NCBI GenBank assembly: GCA_002162675.1
Contig: MAAE01000043.1
Coordinates: 1 to 42,463 of the forward strand
Length of the DNA: 42,463 nucleotides
Reading direction: 5' to 3'
DNA from: Colwellia sp. 39_35_sub15_T18
GTDB lineage: Bacteria > Pseudomonadota > Gammaproteobacteria > Enterobacterales > Alteromonadaceae
Shown: one piece after another, positions 16,792 through 26,152 of the stretch
Layout of the letters: each line of letters opens with the position of its first letter
How positions within the stretch are numbered: position 1 is the first letter of the stretch
Made by a program: the position numbers and the translations under genes
The notes under the pieces: model-generated
Told to the model about the DNA's origin: nothing
The model's input: only the letters and a program-made list of their open reading frames with translations
The model's database searches: none

Positions 16792-16795
16792 GTAT
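16771..16795 (-). promoter_or_regulatory. IscR operator, proximal degenerate copy
   Basis: The minus strand begins ATACTTGATTAAATTTTAAG and continues GTTAG. The left half matches the type 1 IscR site; the right half is weaker. It directly abuts the distal site, as in the two-site arrangement known at the E. coli iscR promoter. Confidence 0.55.
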
Positions 16796-16820
16796 ATACC
16801 TGAGTAATATACTCAAGTAT
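16796..16820 (-). promoter_or_regulatory. IscR type 1 operator, distal copy
   Basis: The minus strand begins ATACTTGAGTATATTACTC and ends AGGTAT, fitting the reported type 1 pattern (ATAxTTGAcT, four bases, TAcTCxGGTAT). Confidence 0.75.
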
Positions 16821-16843
16821 TCTACACTAAGAAGCTAAAAGCG

Positions 16844-16882
16844 AAAAGCAATAGTTGACTATTTTACTCAACTATTGCTTTT
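16844..16882 (-). terminator. Strong hairpin terminator between cysE and iscR
   Basis: A perfect 15-bp stem, AAAAGCAATAGTTGA against TCAACTATTGCTTTT, with a 9-base loop and T-rich ends on both strands. It separates the trmJ-cysE transcript from the isc promoter, so cysE and isc are separate units although on the same strand. Confidence 0.85.
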
Positions 16883-16924
16883 AAGTTGCTATGACATACG
16901 ACAAGGCAATGATTCTAATTACAA

Positions 16925-17782
16925 TTATATTTCGGGGTCAAAACTCTCTACTATTTTTTCTCTATGCTTTGCTGCCGCTTTTTCATCTTCAACAAATTCA
17001 CCTACTCTCAGTTCAGGCAAATCTTTAGAGCAAACATCTCCCCCTAACCTATTCACTTCTTTGCATAGGTTAGCGACTTTGTCATCCATCAAGTGCATGT
17101 GATCTAATAAGCGGCCAATAGCTTTGGCAACGGGATCTGGGCTGTCGGCAGAAACGGCATAAGCATCAAAACCAAATTTTTTCGCCGCTTCGTCTCGTGA
17201 CTCTTTATCGACATCGCCATTTAGCTTTTCGCCTGAGTTAGCGTCTAACAATGAGTTACCGTTATTGCTCTTACTGTTGACAATGCGCGCGGGAATACCA
17301 ACAGCGGTGGCATTTTCGGGTAAGTTTTTCACTACCACAGAGTTTGAACCAACTTTACCACCTTTACCGATAGTAATAGGGCCAAGCACTTGTGCACCGG
17401 CACCAATAACAACATTATCTTCTAACGTTGGGTGACGTTTGCCAGCATTCCAACTAGTTCCCCCTAACGTAACACCATGATAAAGGGTAACGTCATTACC
17501 AATTTCAGCCGTTTCACCAATAACAACGCCCATGCCGTGATCAATAAAGAATCGACGTCCTAACCTTGCACCGGGATGAATTTCAATGCCAGTTAACCAG
17601 CGAGAAAAAGTCGATATAGTTCGCGCTAATAATTTCCAATCTGCACGCCACAATCTATGACTTAATCTATGTACCCAAATAGCATGCAACCCAGGGTAGT
17701 TCAGCAATACTTCAAAGGTGGTGCGTGCTGCGGGATCTCTATCAAAAACACTATTAATGTCTTCTTTCATGCGGGTAAACAT
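16925..17782 (-). CDS. cysE: Serine O-acetyltransferase
   Basis: 285 residues. An N-terminal helical domain is followed by a left-handed beta-helix with hexapeptide repeats and the acetyl-CoA/serine site ([31 protein letters not shown], and the [19 protein letters not shown] cap). It makes O-acetylserine, the committed step to cysteine. The C-terminal extension of about 95 residues after the cap is charged and ends ESFDPEI; an Ile-terminated tail is what docks into cysteine synthase (CysK) in other CysE proteins. AAGGA precedes the ATG. It lies 40 bases after trmJ. Confidence 0.95.
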   Translation of the reverse strand: MFTRMKEDINSVFDRDPAARTTFEVLLNYPGLHAIWVHRLSHRLWRADWKLLARTISTFSRWLTGIEIHPGARLGRRFFIDHGMGVVIGETAEIGNDVTLYHGVTLGGTSWNAGKRHPTLEDNVVIGAGAQVLGPITIGKGGKVGSNSVVVKNLPENATAVGIPARIVNSKSNNGNSLLDANSGEKLNGDVDKESRDEAAKKFGFDAYAVSADSPDPVAKAIGRLLDHMHLMDDKVANLCKEVNRLGGDVCSKDLPELRVGEFVEDEKAAAKHREKIVESFDPEI

Positions 17783-17822
17783 ATTATTTCCTTTATTTAT
17801 CTGTACTTTTGGCTGAAACGCT

Positions 17823-18668
17823 TTATTTTGAGGATTTTTCTATTGAGGCTCTCTCTATTGAAGCCCTTTCTATTGAGGCAAGAATGCCACGCATCATTTT
17901 TATTTCTTTAACATCGGGACGCGCACGATTAAATAAGCGTCTTAATTTTGTCATCACAAGACCGGGATGCTTGTCACTAATAAAAGCAGTGGCTTTAAGT
18001 GCATTTTCAAAATGCTGATAAAAACGTTCTGTTTCTTCAGTAACGGGGTATAGCTCATCATCGTCACTTGTGGTTTTAAGTGCTTTTTGGCCAATATTCT
18101 TTTTACCAATATAAGTACCATTACCAGTACTGTGCTCTTGCCTTGTATCATCTAAAGACAATAAATAACTAGTACGCACTTCATAACTTAACGTTTGCAC
18201 CGCCATCGCTAAATTTAATGAACTGTAATCTGGGTTAGCGGGAATTTGCACATGAAAATGACAAAGTTGTAATTCATCATTAGTCAAACCACTACTTTCT
18301 CTGCCAAAGACTATAGCAACAGGATACTCACTCGCTTCTGCTATCATTTTTTCGCCGCAACTTCTGGGCTCAAGCATAGGCCAAGGCAAAGTACGCGAAC
18401 GCGCACTCGTCCCTACTACCAATCCACAATCGTTAATGGCTTCACTTAAGGTGCTAACCACTTTGGCATTTGCCAACACATCAGTTGCGCCAGCAGCTAA
18501 GGCTTGCGCCTGGCCATTCGGCATTTCAATCGGGTCAACTAGGATTAATTGACTTAATCCCATTGTTTTCATTGCTCGTGCTGCACTGCCTATGTTGCGA
18601 CAATCAGAGGTGTTGACTAACACAATACGAACGCGATCTAATAAATTACTTTTGTTTGAATCTGACAT
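17823..18668 (-). CDS. trmJ: tRNA (Cm32/Um32) 2'-O-methyltransferase TrmJ
   Basis: About 281 residues. A SpoU-class knotted methyltransferase domain (about 10-165) with [30 protein letters not shown] and [16 protein letters not shown], then a C-terminal helical region. It 2'-O-methylates nucleotide 32 of certain tRNAs using AdoMet. The open frame reaches a TTG at 18677, but the ATG at 18668 is preferred. The last 20 residues are an odd tandem repeat ([15 protein letters not shown]) made by a 15-bp DNA repeat. The trmJ-isc and divergent suhB neighbourhood is common in gammaproteobacteria. Confidence 0.94.
   Translation of the reverse strand: MSDSNKSNLLDRVRIVLVNTSDCRNIGSAARAMKTMGLSQLILVDPIEMPNGQAQALAAGATDVLANAKVVSTLSEAINDCGLVVGTSARSRTLPWPMLEPRSCGEKMIAEASEYPVAIVFGRESSGLTNDELQLCHFHVQIPANPDYSSLNLAMAVQTLSYEVRTSYLLSLDDTRQEHSTGNGTYIGKKNIGQKALKTTSDDDELYPVTEETERFYQHFENALKATAFISDKHPGLVMTKLRRLFNRARPDVKEIKMMRGILASIERASIERASIEKSSK
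17826..17880 (-). repeat. 15-bp tandem repeat at the trmJ 3' end
   Basis: About three and a half units of a 15-bp motif (GCCTCAATAGAAAGG-like), each coding Ala-Ser-Ile-Glu-Arg. The units differ by one to three bases. Being a multiple of three, expansion or loss keeps the frame. Confidence 0.85.
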
Positions 18669-19062
18669 TTTACTCAATACTCTTACTTGGCTGTATATTC
18701 TTGGCTGTATTCTTGGTTTAAATACTTGGCTTTTTTTTTGGATTTAGTACTTGGGGTATAAAGCCTATTTCTATGCCAATAATTCTACCATAGAAGACTA
18801 CTGCGGTGTTTGCTAAAAAGCACGATAAATTACTAAACAAAGTTTGCTTAAGTTAGTTTATTTTTCTATATATACCGATGATATTTCAAGATACGAGTTT
18901 GAGGATGCTTGAACGATTAATTTTTAGTCAATTTAATTACCCCCCCTCTATCGCTAAAAACAATAAAACTTGCTATACTCCGCGCGCTTGATTTGGCAGG
19001 ATGATTTTTCTGTTTAATCAACATCGTTCTTTTAAAAGCCATTTACAAATAGGTACTCTATT
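18669..19062. other. Divergent intergenic region trmJ / suhB
   Basis: About 390 bases without a gene. Bases 18680-18760 hold imprecise repeats of TTCTTGG/TACTTGG (six occurrences) around TTGGCTGTAT, possibly slippage products. A C-run lies near 18940. The suhB promoter is near 18974. I see no RNA gene or further open frame. Confidence 0.5.
18971..18979 (+). promoter_or_regulatory. Extended -10 promoter of suhB
   Basis: TGCTATACT at 18971-18979 is an extended -10 element; no good -35 is present 17 bases upstream. A leader of about 75 bases would precede the suhB ATG. Confidence 0.45.
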
Positions 19063-19866
19063 ATGCACCCCATGCTAAATATTGCCGTGCGCGCTGCGCG
19101 CAATGCAGGAAAAGTTATTATTCGCTCTTTTGAGCAGCTTGATAAAGTTGAAGTTGAATCGAAAGGTTCTAACGACTTTGTGACCAGTGCTGATATGGCC
19201 TCTGAACAAGCCATCATTGAGACTATTCGTAAATCATACCCAGAACATACCATTATTGGTGAAGAGTCTGGTGTATTAACAGGCTCAGATGATGACTTTC
19301 AGTGGATTATTGACCCACTTGACGGCACCACAAACTTCATTAAAGGCATCCCTCACTTTGCCGTATCTATTGCCTTAAAAGTAAAAGGTAAACTTGATCA
19401 AGCCGTAATTTTCGATCCCATTCGTGGTGAATTATTTACCGCCAGTCGTGGTAAAGGTGCGCAACTAAATAGTATGCGTATTCGTGTTAAAGCGCATAAA
19501 GATTTATCTGCCACTATTTTAGCGACAGGTTTTCCTTTTAAGCACAAGCAACATACCAAAGCTTATATGGCTATGTTCAGTTCTTTATTTCAAAAAACAT
19601 CAGACATTCGCCGCGCGGGCTCGTCAGCGCTTGATCTCGCTTATGTTGCTGCTGGTCGTGTTGATGGTTTCTTTGAAATAGGCTTAAAACCATGGGACAC
19701 CGCTGCCGGTGAATTATTAGTGATTGAAGCCGGTGGTTTAGTTACTGATTTTGTCGGCGGCCATAATCACGTTAAATCGGGTAACATTGTTGCCAGTAGC
19801 ACACGATTACAAAGAGAAATCTTAAAAGATATTCGCCCTCATTTAGGTGATGCATTAAGTAAATAG
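19063..19866 (+). CDS. suhB: Inositol monophosphatase family protein SuhB
   Basis: 267 residues, standard length. Metal-binding motifs GEESG, WIIDPLDGTTNFIKGIPHF and KPWDTAAGELLVIEAGG are intact. In E. coli SuhB is an inositol-1-phosphatase that also joins the rRNA antitermination complex with the Nus factors. AGGT lies about 8 bases before the ATG. It is divergent from trmJ and followed by a terminator. Confidence 0.95.
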   Translation: MHPMLNIAVRAARNAGKVIIRSFEQLDKVEVESKGSNDFVTSADMASEQAIIETIRKSYPEHTIIGEESGVLTGSDDDFQWIIDPLDGTTNFIKGIPHFAVSIALKVKGKLDQAVIFDPIRGELFTASRGKGAQLNSMRIRVKAHKDLSATILATGFPFKHKQHTKAYMAMFSSLFQKTSDIRRAGSSALDLAYVAAGRVDGFFEIGLKPWDTAAGELLVIEAGGLVTDFVGGHNHVKSGNIVASSTRLQREILKDIRPHLGDALSK

Positions 19867-19892
19867 TTACTGAGCAAAAAACTTATATTTTT

Positions 19893-19920
19893 TAAAAAAG
19901 CGTCTTTTGGCGCTTTTTTT
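19893..19920 (+). terminator. Rho-independent terminator of suhB
   Basis: AAAAAAGCG, loop TCTTTTGG, CGCTTTTTTT: a short stem with a U-run 27 bases after the suhB stop. Confidence 0.85.
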
Positions 19921-19981
19921 GCTTTATTTTTGCTTTAATAGTATTAGTAACATCAATGATTAACCTGTAATTTGAGTAACC

Positions 19982-20791
19982 ATGACTGCTTTTCAATATA
20001 TTCCCCCGCAACATAAACAAATATTTAAGACTGGCGAAGTCGCTTTAGTAGGTGCCGGCCCAGGTGACCCAGACTTATTAACTTTACAAGCCTTTCGCTT
20101 TATTCAACAAGCCGATGTCGTCGTTTACGATCGCCTTGTTAGCCAAGAAATTATGACCTTATTACCCACCAACTGTGAACGTGTTTATGTGGGTAAAAAG
20201 CAAGCAGAGCATCGCGTACCACAAGAAGGCATTAACCAACTGTTAGTTGATCATGCAAAACTAAATAAAAAAGTATTACGGTTAAAAGGCGGTGATCCAT
20301 TTGTTTTTGGTCGTGGTGGTGAAGAAGCTCAGTTTTTGTTAGCCAACGGTATCGCTTGTCATATTGTACCCGGCATGACAGCCGCTTCTGCCTGCTCTAG
20401 TTATGCAGGCATTCCCCTTACCCATAGGCAAGTTGCCCAGTCTTGCACCTTAATCACTGGCAATGTGCAAGATAATGGTGCATTAGATCTTCCTTGGCAA
20501 ACCTTGAACGATAAAAAACAAACGGTTGTTTTTTATATGGGCATAAAAAGTTTGCCTATTATCACTGAACAATTAATTAATGCTGGACGCAGTAAAAGTA
20601 CCCCTGCCGCTTTAATTCGCAAAGGCACCCATAGTGATCAACAAGTGGTTATCGGCACACTTGAAAACCTAGCTGAGTTAGTTAAACGCCATAATATAAA
20701 ACCACCCAGCCTCATTATTATTGGCGATGTAGTAAATACATTTAATGCCGAACAATTACACAATTTAGGTTATTTAGCACCTGTGCTCTAA
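19982..20791 (+). CDS. cobA: Uroporphyrinogen-III C-methyltransferase
   Basis: 269 residues. The AdoMet-binding GAGPGDPDLLT, RLKGGDPFVFGRGGEE, VPGMTAASACSSYAGIPLTHR and TLITG motifs are those of the SUMT family (CobA/SirA, or the C-terminal half of CysG). It makes precorrin-2 for siroheme or cobalamin. The dehydrogenase/ferrochelatase half of CysG is absent, so another enzyme must finish siroheme. It is a stand-alone gene here; siroheme for sulfite reductase would link it to cysteine synthesis. Confidence 0.93.
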   Translation: MTAFQYIPPQHKQIFKTGEVALVGAGPGDPDLLTLQAFRFIQQADVVVYDRLVSQEIMTLLPTNCERVYVGKKQAEHRVPQEGINQLLVDHAKLNKKVLRLKGGDPFVFGRGGEEAQFLLANGIACHIVPGMTAASACSSYAGIPLTHRQVAQSCTLITGNVQDNGALDLPWQTLNDKKQTVVFYMGIKSLPIITEQLINAGRSKSTPAALIRKGTHSDQQVVIGTLENLAELVKRHNIKPPSLIIIGDVVNTFNAEQLHNLGYLAPVL

Positions 20792-20993
20792 CAACTAATC
20801 AATTGTAATAAAAATGCAATAAAAACTAGCAAACCACGCTTATTTTTCGTAGAGTGAATATCAATTAGACTTTAGTCTATTAAAGCTTTGCTAAGTAGAT
20901 GGATTTTGTTTCGCTTCCTTGCCATTGGTGAGCATGCAAAAAAGCTGCTTTAAGAAACTGATTTTTTTAGTAATAATCTGCCAAAGAGCAGAG

Positions 20994-21038
20994 TTATACC
21001 ATTTGGATCACTGAGTTAGTGCAATTGGTATTAATATA
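20994..21038. repeat. Imperfect inverted repeat before the PilZ gene
   Basis: TTATACCATTTGGATCACT is followed after 5 bases by AGTGCAATTGGTATTAA, giving an imperfect stem of about 16 pairs. The TTATACCAATT-type palindrome is frequent in this group (recalled, not checked). It lies 15 bases before the PilZ start and may affect its expression. The rest of 20792-20993 holds nothing I recognise. Confidence 0.6.
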
Positions 21039-21053
21039 ATAAAAAGATATACA

Positions 21054-23582
21054 ATGGCCGCCCAACTAAACGAAGACTTAGCGCAATATAGAACCATCAT
21101 TTTAAGTCTGATCTCCTATGCTGTTCATCCAAAACTAGACACTCTTATCGAAAAACTGACGCCAAGACTCACTGGCTCGAAACGATTTTTAATTAAAATG
21201 GAAATCAAACGCTTGGCAAAACCTTGTGGCTTAGTCATGGACTTTCGCCCTTATTTTGACCAGTGTGAGCTCGTGCAACACGAGAATGTATGTCATTATC
21301 TTGATCAAATATCTCAGACACTTTTTGCTACTAGTATCGAAAAAAACAATGGTTTATTTAGTCTGCACATTTATAACGAGTTAAGTGAAAAAGCCAAACA
21401 ACGCCATCTGGCAATGATGAATGCTGAGCGAGAAGCCAAAGCACATAGCAAAATAGCGATTGAAGAAGTGCAACAAGTTAGCTTAGTTAATGGTGATTTT
21501 TTTAATGAGCCGCAAATAACAGGAAAATCAAAATGTCGGCTATTTAGTTATGATCCTTTAGGCATGTCACAAAAAGGTAAATTAGCCGTAGGCATTGAAG
21601 TTACGCCACTCGATATTAATGCTAATGGCTGTGTTATTAAGGCGCCACTACACGCCATAGCAGAGACAAGTGAGCTTATTTATTTATGGTTTTACGACCA
21701 CGATAGTGCTTTAGATTATCAAGAAGAGATAGTGCTTGAATACACGGTTGAAGATCACAAGAAACTACAATCAGGTAAAAGCAGCCACTATTTACTCAAG
21801 CTTAGCCAAGCGTCGACCAATAAAATGCTTAATACCCTGAGTGATTTGTTAGCCAAACGCCTACAACTAGCCAACAAGTCTCAAAGCAAACAGATACAAC
21901 CCTTAATTGCTTCCATCAATGCTAAATGCCATGAACAATTTTTACTGAGTAACACACTTGATGTCCCTATGCTTTGCGCAAAATATCACACCGGTTGGCG
22001 GCCATCAATCAGTTTGCAAACCCCCAGTAACCTAGCACTTTGGCAGTTTTTTTCTGATAACAATAACTATGATCCGCTCGCACGTTTATTTTGCAATACA
22101 GATATACAAGCCGCCATTAATAGCCAGCAAGAGTTTGATGATTATGCCTACATATTAAAACACCAATACACAGATAATGAGCAAACTAAACAACAGTTTA
22201 TTATCATTTGGCAAAGCCAGCTTGATAATGATTATGCCGCCAGCTCATTTTTAAGCAAATTTATACTCAACGGTGATTATCGTTACCTGCGTTTAAGGGT
22301 ACTCACCGTCAATGCTCAGCAAGATGCTCATGTTCCCAGTGCTTTGCCCGATTATGTTAGCCCCGCCATGGCGCTATTAAATCGCCCTCATAATAAACAA
22401 ACAGCAACACTCCTTAAAGCCAGTACACAATTAGCCATTTTAACGGATGTTACTGAGCTAAATGACGTGTTAGCTGTATCAGATGCTTTAGCAGTAAAAG
22501 CAGCGCCACAGTCAAATGAACGGCCACTTAAGTGCCCAATAAAATTTGCTTTACCCAAATTGTCTCGCCGATCGGCTATGGAGATTGTTGCCATCAATAA
22601 TAATGATCTGCGCGCTGAGGACAGGTTTGAATACCAACTACAACTCACCTTGACCCATAGCGATAATCAAGCCATTAACATTAACGGAAAAAGCAATAAT
22701 ATCTCCACTCGTGGCATGTTAATTGAGTTAGAAAAACCGGTAAAATTAAAACCGGGTGCGAATCTTCGTTTGAAAATTGACATGCCTTACCGAGACAAAC
22801 TACTCACTATGCCAAATCAAGCGTATCTGCTGCTTAGCAGCCAAGATAATCGTTTTTTACGTGTGGTGATCAATGGCCCTGAGGCTAAACACGCGGCATG
22901 CCAAGCTTTACGTGAGCTTATCTATAAAAACATGGATAATCTAACCCATTGCGGTTTTGAGCAAGACAGCATTTATGGTCTACAAAAAGCAATGCGTAAT
23001 ATATACGCCAACAACCATTTATCGGTGCCCTTCTTTATTCATCAAGACAAACGACAATGGCACATCAGCTCAGTAGCGATGAATCAACATACTCAAATAA
23101 AGCCTTTTAATGACGAAGATGTTTGCTCGAAATTTTTACTATTAAAAATGGTTGAGCAGGAAAAATTTCGTAATTATTGTCTGTCGTTATTGAACAAGGT
23201 TAGCGAAAGTAACCCTGTGGAAGTATTCTATATTTTAACCATTCCGAGAAAATCACAACACAATGAGCAATTCACCTTTTGGTTCAGTGATATTAAACAG
23301 CTACAAAAAAATGGCAAACTTAATGACGTGTTAGATAAAATTCGCACTATAAAAAAACCCAGTATTTTAAGAGTGCAGTTATCAAAGCCCAATAAAATAA
23401 TGGATAAATATTTTCGCGATGAGCTAAATTATCTAGAGCAAATATCATCAAGTAGTGCTGAAGAGCTCACTAATGCAATGTCTTTAATGACAGGTATTGG
23501 TGAAATTACCGATCACACCGCGCAAGTGTTACAGCTGTTTGACAACATTGTTGCCAAACAAGCGTTGTCTAAGGTTGGTTAA
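21054..23582 (+). CDS. Large PilZ-domain protein (c-di-GMP receptor)
   Basis: 842 residues, no signal peptide or membrane segment. The PilZ domain is near residues 515-630, with both c-di-GMP motifs: RAEDR (RxxxR) and NISTRG ([DN]xSxxG). The N-terminal 500 residues and the C-terminal 200 are not assigned; related long PilZ proteins occur in Shewanella and Vibrio. YcgR-like receptors are far shorter, so this is another architecture. No clear ribosome site precedes the ATG. Its stop overlaps the stop of the convergent helicase gene. Binding of c-di-GMP is expected from the motifs; the output is unknown. Confidence 0.85.
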   Translation: MAAQLNEDLAQYRTIILSLISYAVHPKLDTLIEKLTPRLTGSKRFLIKMEIKRLAKPCGLVMDFRPYFDQCELVQHENVCHYLDQISQTLFATSIEKNNGLFSLHIYNELSEKAKQRHLAMMNAEREAKAHSKIAIEEVQQVSLVNGDFFNEPQITGKSKCRLFSYDPLGMSQKGKLAVGIEVTPLDINANGCVIKAPLHAIAETSELIYLWFYDHDSALDYQEEIVLEYTVEDHKKLQSGKSSHYLLKLSQASTNKMLNTLSDLLAKRLQLANKSQSKQIQPLIASINAKCHEQFLLSNTLDVPMLCAKYHTGWRPSISLQTPSNLALWQFFSDNNNYDPLARLFCNTDIQAAINSQQEFDDYAYILKHQYTDNEQTKQQFIIIWQSQLDNDYAASSFLSKFILNGDYRYLRLRVLTVNAQQDAHVPSALPDYVSPAMALLNRPHNKQTATLLKASTQLAILTDVTELNDVLAVSDALAVKAAPQSNERPLKCPIKFALPKLSRRSAMEIVAINNNDLRAEDRFEYQLQLTLTHSDNQAININGKSNNISTRGMLIELEKPVKLKPGANLRLKIDMPYRDKLLTMPNQAYLLLSSQDNRFLRVVINGPEAKHAACQALRELIYKNMDNLTHCGFEQDSIYGLQKAMRNIYANNHLSVPFFIHQDKRQWHISSVAMNQHTQIKPFNDEDVCSKFLLLKMVEQEKFRNYCLSLLNKVSESNPVEVFYILTIPRKSQHNEQFTFWFSDIKQLQKNGKLNDVLDKIRTIKKPSILRVQLSKPNKIMDKYFRDELNYLEQISSSSAEELTNAMSLMTGIGEITDHTAQVLQLFDNIVAKQALSKVG

Positions 23583-24946
23583 CGATTGGCTTGCGGTTTT
23601 GCACGACGTCGTCTTCCGCCATTGCCGGTAGGTTTAGCATTAGCTGGAGATTTTTTAGATTGTGCTTGATGGCCTTTGCTTAAGTGTTGGCCATCTGCAT
23701 GTTCTACTTTATTTACTTTAGGCTTTTTCGGTTTTTTCGCTTTTGACGATCTAATCTCTCTAGATTCACCTAAGGCATTCACGGGTGAAAAGTTGTCTAA
23801 TGCTTTACGTTCGATATGTTGCTGAATAACATGCTCGATGTCACACAATAACTTCAACTCATCGGCACACACTAAAGACACCGCTTGTCCTGTATTACCC
23901 GCACGCGCAGTACGACCAATACGATGGACATAATCCTCTGGCACATTCGGTAAATCAAAGTTAACCACATTAGGTAATAAATCAATATCGATACCGCGTG
24001 CGGCAATGTCAGTGGCCACTAAAATTTGTACTCGCCCTTCTTTGAAAGCAGCGAGTGCTTTGGTACGTGCACCTTGGCTTTTATTGCCATGAATGGCTGC
24101 TGCGGTTAAACCTTCAGCCTCTAAATATTTAGTCAGTTTATTAGCACCGTGTTTGGTTTTAGTAAACACCAGCACTTGTCGCCAGCTATTTTCTTTTATT
24201 AAATACGTAAGTGCTGCAGGTTTACGTTTTTTATCTACCGCCACTAACCATTGAGTCACTTTTTCAGCGGTGCTGTTTTCAGGATTGACCGAAATTTCTA
24301 ATGGATTATTGACCAAACCTTTAGCTAATGCGCGAATATCAGCAGAAAACGTGGCAGAGAATAATAAATTTTGTCTTTTGACAGGCAGTACGGAGATAAT
24401 TTTTTTGATGTCACGGATAAAACCCATATCTAACATGCGGTCGGCTTCATCAAGAATAAGTACTTCTAATTGAGAAAACTTAACGGCATTTTGGTTGTAT
24501 AAGTCCATCAAACGACCGGGCGTTGCTACAAGCACATCAACCCCCTGTCTAAGGCGCATCATTTGCGGGTTAATTTTAACACCACCAAAAACGACCGTTG
24601 AATGTAAGTTTAAGTACTTGCCATAATCGGCAATGCTGTCACTGACCTGTGCCGCAAGTTCGCGAGTGGGCGTCAAGACCAATGCGCGGACATTGTTAGT
24701 GCCAACTTTCACCCCTTTATTACTGCTTAAACGTTGCAGTAATGGCAAAGTAAAGCCTGCCGTTTTACCTGTGCCTGTTTGCGCAGCAGCCATCACGTCT
24801 TTACCAGAAATTACCGCTGGAATAGCCTGAGCTTGAATAGGCGAAGGTGTTTCATAACCTTTATCACGAACCGCTTTTAATAATGCCTCAGATAAGCCGA
24901 GGTCAGTAAAATTAGGCGTTGTTGAATTTGTCGGCGTAGCGCTCAT
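23579..24946 (-). CDS. rhlE: DEAD-box RNA helicase, RhlE-like
   Basis: 455 residues. All core motifs in order: Q motif ([13 protein letters not shown]), AQTGTGKT (I), PTRELAAQ (Ia), ATPGRL (Ib), [12 protein letters not shown] (II), FSATF (III), [11 protein letters not shown] (V) and [10 protein letters not shown] (VI). The C-terminal 75 residues are Lys/Arg-rich and low in complexity ([22 protein letters not shown]), as expected for an RNA-binding tail. It unwinds RNA, likely in ribosome assembly or cold adaptation. The subfamily is inferred from overall similarity; SrmB or DeaD are less likely because of length and motif context. Confidence 0.9.
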   Translation of the reverse strand: MSATPTNSTTPNFTDLGLSEALLKAVRDKGYETPSPIQAQAIPAVISGKDVMAAAQTGTGKTAGFTLPLLQRLSSNKGVKVGTNNVRALVLTPTRELAAQVSDSIADYGKYLNLHSTVVFGGVKINPQMMRLRQGVDVLVATPGRLMDLYNQNAVKFSQLEVLILDEADRMLDMGFIRDIKKIISVLPVKRQNLLFSATFSADIRALAKGLVNNPLEISVNPENSTAEKVTQWLVAVDKKRKPAALTYLIKENSWRQVLVFTKTKHGANKLTKYLEAEGLTAAAIHGNKSQGARTKALAAFKEGRVQILVATDIAARGIDIDLLPNVVNFDLPNVPEDYVHRIGRTARAGNTGQAVSLVCADELKLLCDIEHVIQQHIERKALDNFSPVNALGESREIRSSKAKKPKKPKVNKVEHADGQHLSKGHQAQSKKSPANAKPTGNGGRRRRAKPQANR

Positions 24947-25115
24947 AAATAATCTCTTGCTGTGAAGTTACGGGATACGAGCAGCGAGTGTCGAGTTATA
25001 AATATCGAGCCACGAGCTTAGTGCTAGTAAAAGGTGTGCAGCATACAGTATGCTTAGTGGAATTGGTACAAGTGTAGTGTAAAAAACAAATAGAGTCGTC
25101 ATTTAGAGTCGCCAT

Positions 25116-25148
25116 TAAAAAAGCCGAACAACAAAGGTTGCTCGGCTC
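25116..25148 (-). terminator. Rho-independent terminator of the secDF unit
   Basis: On the minus strand AGCCGAGCAAC, loop, GTTGTTCGGCT then TTTTTT: an 11-bp stem with one mismatch 35 bases after secF. Confidence 0.85.
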
Positions 25149-25182
25149 ATCACTTTTTATTCGACACTCGACACTGTTTTTA

Positions 25183-26130
25183 TTACGGCATCATTTGCTC
25201 TTGTTCTTCACCTTCTTTTTCAATCACTTCTGGGATCAAATCTTCCCTTGAAACCCCTAGTGCTAATGCCACCAATGAGGCAACATAAATTGACGAGTAA
25301 GTACCGACAAACACACCGAACAATAATGCCGTGGCAAAACCATGAATTAACGCACCACCTTTAAAGAATAACGCAGAGAGTACTAATAAAGTGGTTATTG
25401 AAGTAATAAAGGTACGGCTCAAGGTTTGCGTAAGTGAAATATTAATAATATCTTCAGGTAAAGTATCACGTATTTTTCTAAAGTTTTCACGAATACGATC
25501 CGAGACAACAATAGTATCGTTGAGTGAATAACCAATAACCGCCAATATGGCCGCTAATACAGTTAAATCAAACTCTAACCCCAGAATAGAGAACAAGCCA
25601 AGCGTTAATAAAACATCGTGAAATAGCGCCACTACAGAGCCAACAGCAAAGCGCCATTCAAAACGAAAAGCCACATAAATCAGAATACAGATTAATGCCG
25701 TTAACATGGCTAAACCGCCCTGCTCGGCTAATTCGTCACCGACACTGGCACCAACAAATTCTATGCGACGCATATCAATTTTTTGACCTGTGCCAGTTTC
25801 AAGTATTGACAGTATTTCATTACCCAGCATTTCGGCTTTAACGTCTTCACGTAAACCAAGACGAATAACAACATCACGGCTGCTGCCATAAAACTGTACT
25901 TTGGCGTCATCATGGCCGTTATCTTTCATCAACTGACGTAATTTTTGTAAATCGGCTGCTTGGTCAAAACCTACTTCAATCAGCGTACCACCGGTAAAAT
26001 CAAGACCAAAATTTAACTTATTTACCGCGAGTGATGTGATTGCCGCTATCATTAATAGCGCACTAAAAACCATCGCAATTTTGCGATATTTCATAAAGGC
26101 GACGGTTTCTTTTAATTGTAAAATTTGCAT
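25183..26130 (-). CDS. secF: Protein translocase subunit SecF
   Basis: 315 residues with six membrane segments. A periplasmic P1 region follows the first segment (LNFGLDFTGGTLIEVGF), and RND-type transmembrane motifs AVIGYSLNDTIVVSDRIREN lie in the C-terminal half. With SecD it uses proton motive force to help complete Sec export. It is 22 bases after secD, with a terminator downstream. The charged C-terminal tail is Glu-rich. Confidence 0.97.
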   Translation of the reverse strand: MQILQLKETVAFMKYRKIAMVFSALLMIAAITSLAVNKLNFGLDFTGGTLIEVGFDQAADLQKLRQLMKDNGHDDAKVQFYGSSRDVVIRLGLREDVKAEMLGNEILSILETGTGQKIDMRRIEFVGASVGDELAEQGGLAMLTALICILIYVAFRFEWRFAVGSVVALFHDVLLTLGLFSILGLEFDLTVLAAILAVIGYSLNDTIVVSDRIRENFRKIRDTLPEDIINISLTQTLSRTFITSITTLLVLSALFFKGGALIHGFATALLFGVFVGTYSSIYVASLVALALGVSREDLIPEVIEKEGEEQEQMMP

Positions 26131-26152
26131 TATTTTTAAATTCCCGTCTTAA

